A program made the position numbers and the translations under genes. This document shows positions 32,565 to 44,967 of a stretch of DNA of 64,000 nucleotides, one piece after another (the stretch's first letter is position 1; each line of letters opens with the position of its first letter). The DNA comes from Robertmurraya korlensis (GTDB lineage Bacteria; Bacillota; Bacilli; Bacillales; Cytobacillaceae), in assembly GCF_023715225.1 (NCBI RefSeq), contig NZ_JAMBNS010000011.1, positions 112,888 through 176,887 of the forward strand, in the 5' to 3' direction. A model generated the notes under the pieces. That model did no database searches. It was not told the DNA's origin and was given only the letters and a program-made list of their open reading frames with translations.

Positions 32565-32720
32565 TAAAAGCGGAAGCGCCTTGATTAGCTCCGACAGGCA
32601 TAAGACGGAGACCGCAAGAGGTCCTGACCTCTGGAGGGCTTTGGCTTATGACCAAGGAATAATGGCATTAAATTATTCCACCGATGAGCTAGGCGCTGGA
32701 GCTAGACACTGTTCAAAGTT
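32565..32720 (+). repeat. long GC-rich Bacillus-type intergenic repeat
   Basis: AAAGCGGAAGCGCCTTGATT, CCGACAGGCATAAGACGGAG, ACCGCAAGAGGTCCTGACCT, CTGGAGGGCTTTGGCTTATG and CTAGGCGCTGGAGCTAGAC follow in order. The ends pair (GGAAGCGCC/GGCGCTG), with an inner GAGGTCCTGACCTC-like stem. From memory, near-identical blocks recur between genes in many Bacillaceae; their role is unknown. It sits upstream of gatC. Remnants of its AAGCG..CGCTT ends occur at 34790, 51868 and 57256. Confidence 0.75.
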
Positions 32721-32781
32721 CAGTATTTTATCTTTCTTAATCTTTATTGAAAAAAGCAGTACACATTTCGCGACTGCCAAG

Positions 32782-33207
32782 TTAATTGCCAAATAGCTTT
32801 TCGAAGAATCCCTTTTTCTTTGGAGTAGATTCTATGATTATTTTCTTTTCAACATAAATGCTTTCCTTATCGATTGCGTAATCATAGGCAAGAACAAGCC
32901 CCAGTTCCGAGTCATATTCTTTATTTGTCACAAGCGTATACTCAACACCATACTGATCGGCTACCTTTTTATACTTAGACAAATACTCGTAGGTCATATT
33001 GCCATTTAAATAGAGATGCGCTTTTTTATTTTCTTTTAGAGCTGCCTCCACCTCTGGATAGATGCCTGGTTCAATCAGCTGTGATTGTTTTAGGGCAATA
33101 ACAACACGTTCTCGTAAGCTTCCTAAATATCGGCGTCTTTCATCTGGATTGATTTCCTTTTTTCCGTGAATCCCTTGCTGAAGATATTCATCAATATCAG
33201 GTCGCAT
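32782..33207 (-). CDS. YueI family protein
   Basis: A 141-residue DUF1694/YueI-type protein: IDEYLQQGIHGKKEINPDERRRYLGSLRERVVIALKQSQ, KAHLYLNGNMTYEYLSKYKKVADQYGVEYTLV, ending in KKKGFFEKLFGN. The fold recalls ribosomal L7Ae-like RNA binders, but the function is unestablished. ATG 33207 has GGAGGAGGG upstream. It is transcribed leftward towards gatC, separated from it by the long repeat. Confidence 0.88.
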   Translation of the reverse strand: MRPDIDEYLQQGIHGKKEINPDERRRYLGSLRERVVIALKQSQLIEPGIYPEVEAALKENKKAHLYLNGNMTYEYLSKYKKVADQYGVEYTLVTNKEYDSELGLVLAYDYAIDKESIYVEKKIIIESTPKKKGFFEKLFGN

Positions 33208-33370
33208 ATATCATCCCTCCTCCTTAAATTTGTATGTAGATCCCCCAATAATGGTTCATATCTAAAGTATAACCCAATTGCAAGGACAAAAAAATTCCTC
33301 CCCTTTCATAAGAAAGAGAAGGACGAAATGGAGGTTTACAAATAAAGGTGTAAATCAAGTTTGAAGCCTC

Positions 33371-34654
33371 TTACTTTGTTGCAGTAAACTGCTCTTCTTC
33401 CGTTGACCCCTTTAAAGCCGTTGTGGAAGAAGTACCACCAGAAATCACCATTGAGACTTGGTCAAAGTAACCTGTACCCACTTCTCGTTGATGTCTTGTA
33501 GCCGTATAGCCATTTTCTTCGCTAGCAAATTCTGCTTGCTGAAGCTCTGAATACGCCGCCATTCCACGATCCTTATACCCACGAGCAAGTTCAAACATAC
33601 TGTGGTTTAGGGCATGGAAACCAGCTAACGTAACAAACTGGAATTTGTAGCCCATCTTACCAAGCTCGATTTGGAACTTTGCAATCGTGTCATCATCGAG
33701 CTTCTTTTTCCAGTTAAACGATGGAGAACAATTATATGCTAAAAGCTTTCCAGGGAATTTCTCATGAATCGCTTCGGCAAATCTTCGTGCTTCTTCAATA
33801 TTTGGCTCCGATGTTTCACACCAAATCAAATCTGCGTAAGGTGCGTATGCTAACCCTCTAGCAATGGCTTGGTCAAGTCCAGCCTTCGTACGGAAAAATC
33901 CTTCTGGCGTTCTTTCACCGGTAATAAACGGAGCGTCCACTGGATCCACATCACTCGTAATGAGATCCGCTGCATTGGCATCTGTTCTTGCGACTAGTAC
34001 AGTTGGAACACCCATTACATCAGCAGCAAGACGTGCCGCAATAAGGTTACGTACAGCGGTTTGCGTTGGCAGGAGTACCTTTCCACCTAGATGACCACAT
34101 TTTTTCTCAGAAGATAGTTGATCTTCGAAGTGAACACCCGCCGCTCCTGCTTCAATCATACCTTTCATCAATTCAAAACAGTTCAGTTGTCCACCAAACC
34201 CAGCCTCCGCATCCGCGACAATCGGTGCAAACCAATCGATCGAATCGTCCCCTTCCGAGTGAGTAATTTGGTCTGCCCTTTGTAACGCCTGATTAATTCT
34301 CTTTACCACACTTGGTACAGAGTTGGCTGGATACAAGCTTTGATCTGGATACATATGTCCAGAAAGATTGGCATCTGCTGCCACTTGCCAGCCGCTTAAG
34401 TATATGGCCTTCAAGCCCGCCTTCACCTGTTGAACCGCTTGATTACCCGTTAATGCACCTAGTGCATTGACGAAGTCTTCTTCTTTCACAAGCTTCCACA
34501 GCTTTTCTGCTCCCCTTCGTGCCAATGTATGTTCAATATCAATCGATCCTCTTAATTTAATAACTTCTTCGGCAGAATACGGTCTTTCAATCCCCTTCCA
34601 ACGCGCATCCATTTCCCAGCTTTCCTGTAACTCTCTTACTCTTTCATTTGTCAT
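33371..34654 (-). CDS. aceA: isocitrate lyase
   Basis: 427 residues. Cleaves isocitrate to succinate and glyoxylate, the first step of the glyoxylate shunt used for growth on acetate or fatty acids. The catalytic KKCGH motif is present (184-188, [14 protein letters not shown]), as are [14 protein letters not shown] and the [12 protein letters not shown] segment. Start ATG 34654 has AGGGAGAGG upstream. The partner malate synthase gene is not in the window. No clear cre site was found near its start. Confidence 0.96.
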   Translation of the reverse strand: MTNERVRELQESWEMDARWKGIERPYSAEEVIKLRGSIDIEHTLARRGAEKLWKLVKEEDFVNALGALTGNQAVQQVKAGLKAIYLSGWQVAADANLSGHMYPDQSLYPANSVPSVVKRINQALQRADQITHSEGDDSIDWFAPIVADAEAGFGGQLNCFELMKGMIEAGAAGVHFEDQLSSEKKCGHLGGKVLLPTQTAVRNLIAARLAADVMGVPTVLVARTDANAADLITSDVDPVDAPFITGERTPEGFFRTKAGLDQAIARGLAYAPYADLIWCETSEPNIEEARRFAEAIHEKFPGKLLAYNCSPSFNWKKKLDDDTIAKFQIELGKMGYKFQFVTLAGFHALNHSMFELARGYKDRGMAAYSELQQAEFASEENGYTATRHQREVGTGYFDQVSMVISGGTSSTTALKGSTEEEQFTATK

Positions 34655-34855
34655 TGTAAAAACCTCTCCCTTCGTTTATGTCCTCATTGTTATAATACAG
34701 TTATCTTTACATGTTGTATTATATAACAGAGTTTTGGAGATAGGAACCACTTTTTCTAAAATTTTCAGATTATTTTTTCGACAAAATCTCCAAAGCGGAA
34801 GCGGTTTGTTCAGGGGCGACACGATTCACTTTCTAATTGACCGGTTGTAGTTGGA

Positions 34856-34975
34856 TTTTTGCGATTTCCAGGATATATTTGCGATTCTGAAAATATTTTT
34901 GCGATTCTGAATTTTTATTTGCTATTCCAGAAATTTATTTGCGATCGTCAAATTTTTTTGCGGTTTTCCCATGCG
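34856..34975 (+). repeat. tandem array of 20-bp units
   Basis: Six units of the type TTTGCGATTCTGAAAATATT. The GCG (or GCT) triplet begins at 34861, 34881, 34901, 34921, 34941 and 34960, an almost exact 20-bp period. It lies between aceA and the P5C dehydrogenase gene. The 34655-35119 gap otherwise holds only a remnant of the long AAAGCGGAAGCG repeat (about 34790) and no gene. Confidence 0.75.
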
Positions 34976-35119
34976 TTCATGTCATAACCTGCTTCTTATG
35001 ACTTCTCACTCTCGTTCCCCCTTCACATGCACGTCATAACTACACTTACCCCTTGCCCCAGAGGTACCCAACACACCAAAAAGCACCACCCCAACTCTGG
35101 AGTCGTGCTAGCAAACTAA

Positions 35120-36667
35120 TCAATACAATTCAGATGTTGTTTTCGCCTGTAAATGCAGCAACAAGTAATCAGGGCCGCCCGCTTTTGAGTCGGTTCCTGA
35201 CATATTGAAGCCTCCGAATGGCTGATATCCGACAATGGCACCTGTACAGCCGCGGTTAAAGTATAGATTTCCGACGTGGAAGTCTTCGCGGGCTTGTTGG
35301 ATATGCTCACGGTTGGTTGTTATAACCGCTCCCGTTAATCCATATTCCGTGTTATTGGCTATTTCAATCGCTTCGGTAAAGTCCTTCGCCTTTGTAAATC
35401 CAACAACTGGGCCAAAGATTTCTTCTTGCATTAATCGTGCATTCGGGGCTAAGTCAGCAAATACGGTAGGCTTAATGAAAAAGCCTTTAGAATTATCTCC
35501 CCCTCCTCCAGCGACTAGGCGACCTTCCTTTTTTCCAATATCAATATAACTCATGATTTTATTAAAAGCGCTTTGGTCTATCACAGGTCCCATATACGTG
35601 CTTTGCTCTTCCGGATTACCAAGAGTTAATTGATGGGTTAACTCCACCACACGCTTTAATACGGTATCGTACACATCCTCCACGATGACGGCTCGGGAGC
35701 AAGCAGAACATTTTTGACCAGAGAAGCCAAATGCTGAGGCAACAATGGATTGTGCCGCTAATTCAAGATCGGCTTCCTTATCAACGACGATCGTATCTTT
35801 TCCACCCATCTCAGCGATTACTCGCTTTAACCAGATCTGACCTTCATTCAATTTAGAGGCACGTTCGAAAATTCGAAGTCCCACATCTCTTGATCCAGTA
35901 AAGGAGATAAAACGGGTATCCTTGTGATCAACCAAGTAGTCACCCACTTCCGCTCCACTACCAGGTACAAAGTTGAGTACTCCCTTTGGTAATCCCGCTT
36001 CTTCCATGACTTCCACAAACTTCGCTGCCACCACAGGAGTAGTGGAAGCCGGTTTTAAAAGAACCGTATTCCCAGTAACGATCGCGGCTACAGTTGTTCC
36101 AGCCATGATGGCTAACGGAAAATTCCAAGGAGAGATAATGATTCCAACACCCAATGGAATATAGTCATACCGGTTAAATTCATTTGGACGGCTATTTACC
36201 GGTACACCGTCTTTCAGTAGCAGCATTTGACGCGCATAATATTCTAAGAAATCAATTGCTTCAGCTGTATCCGCATCTGCTTCTCTCCACGGTTTCCCCG
36301 CTTCCTTTGTTAACAAAGCCGAGAATTCGTGTTTACGACGGCGGATGATGGCAGCTGCTTTAAAGAGTACATCAGCACGTAGTTCTGGCTTTGCTTTTCT
36401 CCAGGTTTTAAAGGCCTCAACAGCCGCTTGCATCGCTTTTTCTGCTAGTTCACGATTGGCCTTAGCCACGCGTCCAATGACTTCGGTTTTATGTGAGGGA
36501 TTATATGAAATAATTTTATCTTCTGTAGAGATTCGCTCGCCACCAATGATCAAGTCATAGTCTTGGCCAAGATATCCTTCCACTGTTTGTAAGCCTAATA
36601 AAAATCCTTCGCGTTCATGTTCATTAGAAAAGTCTGTGAATGGTTCATGTTTATACTGTTGTACCAA
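35120..36667 (-). CDS. pruA: L-glutamate gamma-semialdehyde dehydrogenase
   Basis: 515 residues (RocA/PruA type). Oxidises glutamate semialdehyde, i.e. delta-1-pyrroline-5-carboxylate, to glutamate with NAD in proline and arginine breakdown. It has [37 protein letters not shown], the catalytic Glu in [12 protein letters not shown] and the catalytic Cys in [12 protein letters not shown]. The start is TTG 36667 with AGGAGG 8 nt upstream. A CcpA-type site lies just before it. The proline-importing symporter in the window may supply substrate; no PutB/ProDH gene is present. Confidence 0.95.
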   Translation of the reverse strand: MVQQYKHEPFTDFSNEHEREGFLLGLQTVEGYLGQDYDLIIGGERISTEDKIISYNPSHKTEVIGRVAKANRELAEKAMQAAVEAFKTWRKAKPELRADVLFKAAAIIRRRKHEFSALLTKEAGKPWREADADTAEAIDFLEYYARQMLLLKDGVPVNSRPNEFNRYDYIPLGVGIIISPWNFPLAIMAGTTVAAIVTGNTVLLKPASTTPVVAAKFVEVMEEAGLPKGVLNFVPGSGAEVGDYLVDHKDTRFISFTGSRDVGLRIFERASKLNEGQIWLKRVIAEMGGKDTIVVDKEADLELAAQSIVASAFGFSGQKCSACSRAVIVEDVYDTVLKRVVELTHQLTLGNPEEQSTYMGPVIDQSAFNKIMSYIDIGKKEGRLVAGGGGDNSKGFFIKPTVFADLAPNARLMQEEIFGPVVGFTKAKDFTEAIEIANNTEYGLTGAVITTNREHIQQAREDFHVGNLYFNRGCTGAIVGYQPFGGFNMSGTDSKAGGPDYLLLHLQAKTTSELY

Positions 36668-36687
36668 TTCTTCCGCCTCCTTATGTA

Positions 36688-36700
36688 TGAAAACGTTTCA
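36688..36700. promoter_or_regulatory. CcpA (cre) site before the P5C dehydrogenase gene
   Basis: TGAAAACGTTTCA closely matches the palindromic catabolite-response element. It lies about 20 bp before the TTG start, downstream of any promoter, fitting roadblock repression by glucose. Confidence 0.7.
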
Positions 36701-36750
36701 CAACCCATTTTAGCATGGAAACGAAAGCACCTACAAATGAACAGAAATAA

Positions 36751-36775
36751 AGACAAGGTCTTCACCTTGTCTTAA
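36751..36775 (-). terminator. terminator of camS
   Basis: AGACAAGGT-CTTC-ACCTTGTCT stem just after the camS stop, followed by TTTATTTC on the minus strand. Confidence 0.85.
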
Positions 36776-36778
36776 GAA

Positions 36779-37948
36779 TTATTGATAAATATGAACAAAT
36801 GGTTCTTTGTCTCCCGCCTCTTTCACGATCAGACCTTCTTGTCCGTTAACCGAAGTGATGTTCACCTCGACTGAATAGTAGTCAGGGAAATGTTCCATCA
36901 CTAAGCCTGTTACGTATTGCGTGAAGCCAACTGCCTCTGCTTTTCCGTAAAACTGGATCGGGATATCGATTTTCAACTCTTGAAGTTGATCTCCTACATA
37001 AAACGCCTGACCAATGACACCGTTAAAGTTCGGAAAGTACGTTTCTACGTCCTGTTTAAAATTTAAGAAGAAGGTAACATCGTCACGATGCGCATTTGTC
37101 GCTTCCGTTGACGGAAACAGGAAATAATTTTCGTTTACACTTTGCCAAGCGCCCAATTTTGAACTTCCTTTATCTGCTGATGCGTAAGCGATAAAACTCC
37201 CTGGAACAACAGAGGATCGACTTTTCTGTTTAAAAAGGGCAATCGTAATGGGGACATTCGCTAAGCTCTTCATCCCACGAAGTCTAGTCAGTACTTCACC
37301 AGCAATTCTTTTTCCTTCTTCTTCAAGTTTGGCTTGAGAAATTTCGGATTCAAACGTAGCACCGTACGCTTCCTTTTGATAATAATGGACAGAGTTTAAT
37401 GCCAACCCGATCACCACTCCTCCGAGACGAACCGTTCCGTCTTCATCCTTAAGAAGATAGTTGTGCTCTAATAGATGCGCTAAATAAATCGGGTTTTGTT
37501 CATTATTCGCTGTGATATCTCCACCTTCAGGAATTTGCGGATTCAAACCAATGTTTTCCTCTTCTTTTAAACCAGCATCTTGTAGCTGCGCCGCGGTCAT
37601 TTTCCGGTTCAGCCATAAACCAACCGTCTCCCGGTCAAGATTTTGCCCTTCCTTAAAAAGGTACTTATCTGGCCCAAAGGACGTTTGCGCAAGCCTCATT
37701 AACCCTGTTTCAAACTCACTAATATCGTATCTTGTGTTTAAGTTATTGACGATTAACCCTCTTGCTTGTGAAGGCTCAAAAGGCAGGATCGTCCGATAGT
37801 ATTGATCAGAAATCTGATACTTCGGTATAATGGCCTTTTCCTTTGTATCATCGTTTTCCTGTACCACCTCTTCTTGCTTCTGAAGGTTAGGAGCACAGGC
37901 CGTTAAACTCAAGAGAACGGTAAGAGCAACCATTAGAATCTTCCTCAT
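36779..37948 (-). CDS. camS: CamS family sex pheromone lipoprotein
   Basis: A 389-residue secreted lipoprotein (B. subtilis YerH). The signal peptide MRKILMVALTVLLSLTAC has a lipobox with Cys18, so it is anchored to the outer face of the membrane. The rest is the CamS domain (QYYRTILPFEPSQARGLIVNNLNTRYDI and ITSVNGQEGLIVKEAGD). In enterococci and staphylococci the signal peptide of the homolog yields a pheromone-like peptide; there is no evidence of that here. It lies 4 bp after ligA and is probably cotranscribed with it. Confidence 0.93.
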   Translation of the reverse strand: MRKILMVALTVLLSLTACAPNLQKQEEVVQENDDTKEKAIIPKYQISDQYYRTILPFEPSQARGLIVNNLNTRYDISEFETGLMRLAQTSFGPDKYLFKEGQNLDRETVGLWLNRKMTAAQLQDAGLKEEENIGLNPQIPEGGDITANNEQNPIYLAHLLEHNYLLKDEDGTVRLGGVVIGLALNSVHYYQKEAYGATFESEISQAKLEEEGKRIAGEVLTRLRGMKSLANVPITIALFKQKSRSSVVPGSFIAYASADKGSSKLGAWQSVNENYFLFPSTEATNAHRDDVTFFLNFKQDVETYFPNFNGVIGQAFYVGDQLQELKIDIPIQFYGKAEAVGFTQYVTGLVMEHFPDYYSVEVNITSVNGQEGLIVKEAGDKEPFVHIYQ

Positions 37949-37952
37949 GGTA

Positions 37953-39992
<2,040 letters not shown>

Positions 39993-40011
39993 TTAAAATA
40001 GAAAAATATTT

Positions 40012-40100
40012 TTCAATCAAACGTTTGATTGAATTGCCTTCGTTCCATTTGTATCAAGGCTTCAAGGAATTTCAATCAATCGTTTGATTGATTGAAATTC
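40012..40100. repeat. two perfect palindromes between pcrA and ligA
   Basis: TTCAATCAAACGTTTGATTG continues to a perfect 22-bp palindrome at 40012-40033. A second stem at 40067-40100 has 15-bp arms around GTTT (core TTCAATCAATC). Neither is followed by a clear T-run in the operon direction. The core is shared with the plsY terminator palindrome at 23521-23550. Confidence 0.7.
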
Positions 40101-40101
40101 T

Positions 40102-42324
40102 TCAACCTTTTGTTATAGGAGCAAACTTCGCTAACAGTCGTTTGATCCCAACTGGTTTAGGAAATGCGATATCAAGCTCGATTCCTTCTCCTTCACCTTT
40201 TACGCTAACAACAGTACCTGTGCCCCATTTTCCATGTACAGCCTTGTCTCCCACTTTCCAACCAAGCTCTTCTCCACCTGTTGAGTTTGTCATTGGACGA
40301 AGTACTGGCTTACGTACAGCTGCTGCTTGTCTAGCGGCAAATGGACTTGCTGACTGTGATTGTAATGTCGGCTTTTTCGGCTCTAGGCCATCGATTAGAT
40401 TAGCCGGAATTTCTCCGATAAATCGAGAAGGTGGGTTCATATTCGTACGCCCAAACAATGTCCTCATTTGCGCATTCGTTATAAACAATTCTTCCTCTGC
40501 TCTTGTAATTCCTACGTAAGCCAAGCGACGCTCTTCCTCCATCTCCGCTTCTTCCATAAGAGAGCGACTATGAGGGAACACCCCTTCCTCTAGCCCTAGA
40601 AGGAACACAACCGGAAATTCAAGACCTTTTGCTGAGTGCAAAGTCATTAACACGACGGTATCGACTTGCTTTCCGTCTTCATCCAACTTATCAATATCTG
40701 CAACAAGGGCAAGATCCGTTAAGAAGGCAATCAGACTTCTATCTTCATTTCCTTCTTCAAAGTTTTTCGTAACGGACAAGAATTCGTCTAAGTTTTCTAG
40801 TCGACTTTGTGCTTCAATCGATTTTTCCGCTTTTAACATCTCATAATAGCCTGTTTTCTCTAACACTTCTTCTACAAGCTCTGTCACCGATAAATACTCT
40901 TGCATATGCGTGTAGTTATTAATTAAATCGTAAAACTCTCGACAAGCCTTCGTAATTTTCGGGCTTAATCCAATCAACTCTATTGATCCAAGTGCTTGGA
41001 ACATAGACATATCATGCATGTCCGCAAAGTTGGCAATCTTATCCACGGAGCTCGATCCGACCCCTCTTTTTGGAACATTAATCACACGTGTCAAGCTGAT
41101 ATCGTCATCTGGGTTTGCAATCAAGCGTAAGTAAGCAAGCGTATCTTTGATTTCTTTTCTGTCATAGAACTTCACCCCACCGACGATGGAGTATTCAATA
41201 TTTGACTTGAGTAACACTTCCTCCATTACACGGGACTGGGCATTTGTTCTATACAGAATAGCGAAGTCGGAGTATTTTCGTTTTCCGCTTTGAATAGCTT
41301 CCTTAATTTTCCCTGCTACGAACTGTGCTTCACTTTGCTCACTGTCTGCACGATAATAGAAAATCTTATTTCCTTCTGGATTTTCCGTCCAAAGATTCTT
41401 GTCTCTTCGATTTAAATTGTTTTTAATCACTTCGTTCGCTGCAAAAAGAATTCGCTTGGTAGAGCGATAGTTTTGTTCTAGAAGAATAACCTCTGAACGC
41501 GGATAGTCCTTTTCAAACGAAAGGATATTGGCGATATCTGCCCCACGCCAGCGATAAATCGACTGATCCGAGTCACCGACCACACATAGATTTTGGAATC
41601 GTTGAGCCAAAAGTTTAACCAGCATATATTGAGCACGGTTTGTATCTTGATACTCATCCACATGAATATATTGGAACTTTCGTTGATAGAACGTTAGTAC
41701 CTCTGGAACACGTTGAAAAAGCTGAATCGTCGTCATGATCAAATCATCAAAATCGAGGGCTTGATTTTTACGCAATCGCTTCTGATAAAGCTCGTACACA
41801 TCAGCAACAATTTGATCCATATGACCGCTCGCATTTTTCGCAAATTCTTCTGGCCCAATCAGTTCGTTTTTCGCTGAGCTAATAGCCCCCAGAATCGCAC
41901 GTGGATCATACTTTTTCGGATCAAGGTTTTTTTCTTTTAAAATGGTCTTAACGACGGATTGTTGGTCCGTTGTATCAAGAATTGTAAAATTACGATTGTA
42001 TCCTAGTCGGTCAATATCTCTTCTTAAAATACGCACACACATCGAGTGAAAGGTAGATACCCAGATTTCATCGGCCACTCCGCCCATCATGGAATAAATA
42101 CGTTCCTTCATTTCGCGCGCCGCTTTATTCGTAAACGTAATCGCCAAAATATTGTACGGATTCACTTGTTTTTCTACCATCAAATAGGCAATACGATGCG
42201 TAAGTACTCTCGTCTTTCCACTACCCGCACCAGCCATCAATAACAGAGGACCATCAGTCGTTTTCACCGCTCGCTGTTGTTCTGGATTTAATCCACTTAA
42301 TAATTTATCTGTTAAGTATTGCAC
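40102..42324 (-). CDS. pcrA: ATP-dependent DNA helicase PcrA
   Basis: A 740-residue UvrD/PcrA superfamily 1A helicase, which moves 3'-5' on DNA in repair and plasmid replication and removes RecA. It has Walker A AGAGSGKT (31-38), the [11 protein letters not shown] motif II region, [14 protein letters not shown] (motif III), and motifs V/VI ([33 protein letters not shown]). A Tudor-like C-terminal domain, [21 protein letters not shown], binds RNA polymerase. The start is taken as GTG 42324 ([14 protein letters not shown]), with GGTGGTG about 8 nt upstream and a good match to the B. subtilis N-terminus. Confidence 0.95.
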   Translation of the reverse strand: MQYLTDKLLSGLNPEQQRAVKTTDGPLLLMAGAGSGKTRVLTHRIAYLMVEKQVNPYNILAITFTNKAAREMKERIYSMMGGVADEIWVSTFHSMCVRILRRDIDRLGYNRNFTILDTTDQQSVVKTILKEKNLDPKKYDPRAILGAISSAKNELIGPEEFAKNASGHMDQIVADVYELYQKRLRKNQALDFDDLIMTTIQLFQRVPEVLTFYQRKFQYIHVDEYQDTNRAQYMLVKLLAQRFQNLCVVGDSDQSIYRWRGADIANILSFEKDYPRSEVILLEQNYRSTKRILFAANEVIKNNLNRRDKNLWTENPEGNKIFYYRADSEQSEAQFVAGKIKEAIQSGKRKYSDFAILYRTNAQSRVMEEVLLKSNIEYSIVGGVKFYDRKEIKDTLAYLRLIANPDDDISLTRVINVPKRGVGSSSVDKIANFADMHDMSMFQALGSIELIGLSPKITKACREFYDLINNYTHMQEYLSVTELVEEVLEKTGYYEMLKAEKSIEAQSRLENLDEFLSVTKNFEEGNEDRSLIAFLTDLALVADIDKLDEDGKQVDTVVLMTLHSAKGLEFPVVFLLGLEEGVFPHSRSLMEEAEMEEERRLAYVGITRAEEELFITNAQMRTLFGRTNMNPPSRFIGEIPANLIDGLEPKKPTLQSQSASPFAARQAAAVRKPVLRPMTNSTGGEELGWKVGDKAVHGKWGTGTVVSVKGEGEGIELDIAFPKPVGIKRLLAKFAPITKG

Positions 42325-42377
42325 TATATTTTCACCACCATACAAACATATGTTCTTATTCTTATTTTACCTTTATA

Positions 42378-43070
42378 CTACTTTTTAATCAATTTAATTT
42401 CGACCGTTTGAAGGGCTTCCTCTAAATTGTCATAAACAGCATTTCCCACAATAATAACATCCGCTAGTTCAGCCATTTCCTTCGCCTGATCTAATGTATG
42501 AATACCTCCACCGTAAAACACGGTTGTTTCCTGTGTTGCTTGGCTAACTGCCTTCACGATCTCAGGGTCGCCATAGGTTCCACTGTATTCTAAATAAAAA
42601 ATAGGCAAATGAAACATCTTTTCCGCAATTTGCGCATAAGCCACCACATCTTCCTTGGTTAAGGAGGTTTGGGCGTGAGTTAATTTGGCTGCTTTACAAT
42701 TTTCGTTCAAGATACAATATCCTGCAACAAGAATTTCATCCCAATTCATAATCTCCCCATATTCCTTAACCGCTTGATGATGTAATTCAACAATCCATTT
42801 GGAATCAGGACTATTTAGGACCGTAGGGATAAAATATAAATCAAATCCAGGTGTAATCGACTCAAGGTTTGAGATTTCTAACACACAAGGCACCGTGTAT
42901 CTTCTAATTCTTGCCATTAAATCCAGTACCTTTTCATCCGTTACTCCATCAGTTCCACCAACAATGACGGCATCTGTACCTGACTCACATATTCTCTCTA
43001 GTGCTTCATCTGAGATGTCCTTATCAGGATCTAATTTAAAAGCATGACGCCATTCTCTTGCATCGTACAT
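42378..43070 (-). CDS. pcrB: heptaprenylglyceryl phosphate synthase
   Basis: A 230-residue TIM-barrel prenyltransferase (PcrB/YerE). It joins heptaprenyl diphosphate to sn-glycerol-1-phosphate, giving an archaeal-type ether lipid precursor. It has [23 protein letters not shown], the STEYSGT-like segment [13 protein letters not shown] and the phosphate loop [28 protein letters not shown]. The start is at 43070 (MYDAREW), with GGGAGG about 7 nt upstream. It lies immediately before pcrA, as in B. subtilis. Confidence 0.93.
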   Translation of the reverse strand: MYDAREWRHAFKLDPDKDISDEALERICESGTDAVIVGGTDGVTDEKVLDLMARIRRYTVPCVLEISNLESITPGFDLYFIPTVLNSPDSKWIVELHHQAVKEYGEIMNWDEILVAGYCILNENCKAAKLTHAQTSLTKEDVVAYAQIAEKMFHLPIFYLEYSGTYGDPEIVKAVSQATQETTVFYGGGIHTLDQAKEMAELADVIIVGNAVYDNLEEALQTVEIKLIKK

Positions 43071-43266
43071 GCTGTAACCTCCCATCTAACTATCACATTA
43101 CACCATTATAGCACTAGCGAAAGTTTCTAAAAAATAAAACCGAAGATTTCTTATTATGAAAAAGCACTTGAAGTCACGATCGTGGTTTTTTTAATGATTG
43201 ATTGACCTTTTTGCAAACTTTAAAAGCTTATTTTGTCTTGCTGTCATCACAGGGGAAGGACGATTT

Positions 43267-43460
43267 CAGAATAAGCGGAGATTTTCCGGTTAGACTCCTG
43301 AATAGAGCTTGGTTTGGGGTAAATAAGCGGAGGTTTTCCGCCTAAGTAAAGAAAAATCACCCATTTTCATGTTTTTTGAGTCAATAAACGGAATATCTCC
43401 GTCTATTTTAGCTATTTCCCGTGCATTTTCCTGATTAAGGGGAATTTCTCCGCTTATTTT
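43267..43460. repeat. four-stem CGGA..TCCG element, copy B
   Basis: Units near 43270, 43322, 43383 and 43434 (AAGCGGAGATTTTCCGG, AAGCGGAGGTTTTCCGCC, AACGGAATATCTCCG, GGGGAATTTCTCCGC). The inter-unit segment CACCCATTTTCATGTTTTTT closely matches copy A. It lies between pcrB and yerC; the rest of this gap shows no gene. Confidence 0.8.
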
Positions 43461-43491
43461 TTAAACTGCCTTTTGTAAAAGGGAAATTCAA

Positions 43492-43528
43492 AAAAGGATT
43501 AGAGATATTTGCATCTCTAATCCTTTTA
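43492..43528 (-). terminator. terminator of yerC
   Basis: AAAGGATTAGAGAT-ATTTGC-ATCTCTAATCCTTT, a 14-bp stem with T-rich tail, 15 bp after the yerC stop. Confidence 0.9.
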
Positions 43529-43543
43529 TTCTCCAACTATTTT

Positions 43544-43858
43544 TTATTCCGAAATGGTTCCTGCTTCTTCCTCCTTTACACGCTCTAGCGCCATTTCATA
43601 CGCATCGTTTCCGTAATTCAAGCAACGCTTTACACGTGAAATGGTTGCTGTACTAGCACCTGTTTCTGTTTCGATTTTATGATACGTTTTCCCTTCACGT
43701 AGCATACGGGCTACTTCTAACCGTTGTGCTAATGATTGGATTTCGTTTACCGTACATAAGTCATCAAAAAACTTATAGCACTCTTCTAAGTCCTTTAGCG
43801 TTAATACCGCCTTAAATAACTGGTCAAGCTCTTTGCCTCTTAATTTATCAATTTGCAT
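43544..43858 (-). CDS. yerC: YerC/YecD family TrpR-like DNA-binding protein
   Basis: 104 residues of the TrpR-related YerC/YecD family. It has an all-helical fold with a helix-turn-helix: LCTVNEIQSLAQRLEVARMLREGKTYHKIETETGASTATISRVKRCLNYG (about 33-82). DNA binding is expected; in B. subtilis the protein interacts with the chromosome, but a regulon is not established to my knowledge. AGGAG precedes the ATG by about 8 nt. It follows yerB by 13 bp. Confidence 0.92.
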   Translation of the reverse strand: MQIDKLRGKELDQLFKAVLTLKDLEECYKFFDDLCTVNEIQSLAQRLEVARMLREGKTYHKIETETGASTATISRVKRCLNYGNDAYEMALERVKEEEAGTISE

Positions 43859-43871
43859 TATCTAGACTCCT

Positions 43872-44915
43872 TTATGATTGTATCGTAACGGTTTGTGCCA
43901 ATCCTGGATTTGTTGGAACGATATTGATCCATGTTTTCCCTGGAACAAACTTGACTTCTTCACCATTTAAAAAAGGTAGAATTCTTCCATCCACGTTTTT
44001 CCACTCTACCTGAAGAAGCTTTCCTTGCTGTAATAAATACCCTTTTCCACCAGAGGTTAAATCAATCTCTCTTCTTCCAGAGTCATCGAGTACCGTGTGC
44101 TCCATCTCAGCAATAAACACATTGTCGAGAAGAACCGGCTCCTCTGAATCTAAATCTATCGTTTGTTCATCATTTGAATATCTCGCATATTTTTTGCTGC
44201 TGTTATCGTATTTGTAGTCGACCTTAAAAAGATTACTCTTTAAGTAGGCAACTGTCACATGCTCAGCAGCCTCACCAGTAATACTGGTTAACTCGTCTTC
44301 CTCATAAAAAGGTAGCGCCTCTGGAGCATCTGTCATGTCATAACCGACTTGTTCTGCTCCCTTTACAATATTTTCGTATGAAATATAACTGTTATGTGGT
44401 GCCTGCCTAAAGCTCGCACGTTTAAACAGCGTACCGTCATACTGCATTCCATTTAAATTGTCGATCACACCACTCGTAAGCATCTCCTGTGCCTCAGGGC
44501 TGTACCCATGGGCGACATATAATGCATCATAGCCACTCGCAAGGTCAATATAATAATCCCTTGCACTTCTTACTGGCCCAATATTTTCAGGATGTTCGCT
44601 TTGAAAAATGGCCAGAAATCTCGTTACATTGCCCTCAGCTAACACTTCGTAAACGATGTCTGCCTGGTTCAGTGCGGACTGCGGTCTTGCTTTTGGATCA
44701 TTGTTGATCATCACACCAAACGCTCGACCAGAAGGTTCTTCAGATAGTTCCACACCAGATAAAGGAGCTTCAAAGGTTTGGACCGCTTCCTCGACAACTG
44801 TATCTCCCTCTTCGACTGGTTTTTCACTTTCCTGTTGAACCTCTTCTACTTTATTACAGCCAGTAAGTAAAAAGGCAGATGCCAACCCGACTGTTATCCA
44901 TTTCCTTAGCATCAT
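43872..44915 (-). CDS. yerB: DUF3048 domain lipoprotein YerB
   Basis: A 347-residue secreted lipoprotein. The signal peptide MMLRKWITVGLASAFLLTGC has its lipobox Cys at 20, followed by an acidic linker (EEVQQESEKPVEEGDTVVEE). DUF3048 begins at about 55: GRAFGVMINNDPKARPQSALNQADIVYEVLAEGNVTRFLA, with EHPENIGPVRSARDYYIDLA. DUF3048 resembles L,D-transpeptidase-associated proteins; the enzymatic role is unknown. It precedes yerC as in B. subtilis. Confidence 0.92.
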   Translation of the reverse strand: MMLRKWITVGLASAFLLTGCNKVEEVQQESEKPVEEGDTVVEEAVQTFEAPLSGVELSEEPSGRAFGVMINNDPKARPQSALNQADIVYEVLAEGNVTRFLAIFQSEHPENIGPVRSARDYYIDLASGYDALYVAHGYSPEAQEMLTSGVIDNLNGMQYDGTLFKRASFRQAPHNSYISYENIVKGAEQVGYDMTDAPEALPFYEEDELTSITGEAAEHVTVAYLKSNLFKVDYKYDNSSKKYARYSNDEQTIDLDSEEPVLLDNVFIAEMEHTVLDDSGRREIDLTSGGKGYLLQQGKLLQVEWKNVDGRILPFLNGEEVKFVPGKTWINIVPTNPGLAQTVTIQS

Positions 44916-44967
44916 TACACCCCTAATAATCTTTTTCTATGCTCATTCTATGATGTCCTTTTATATT

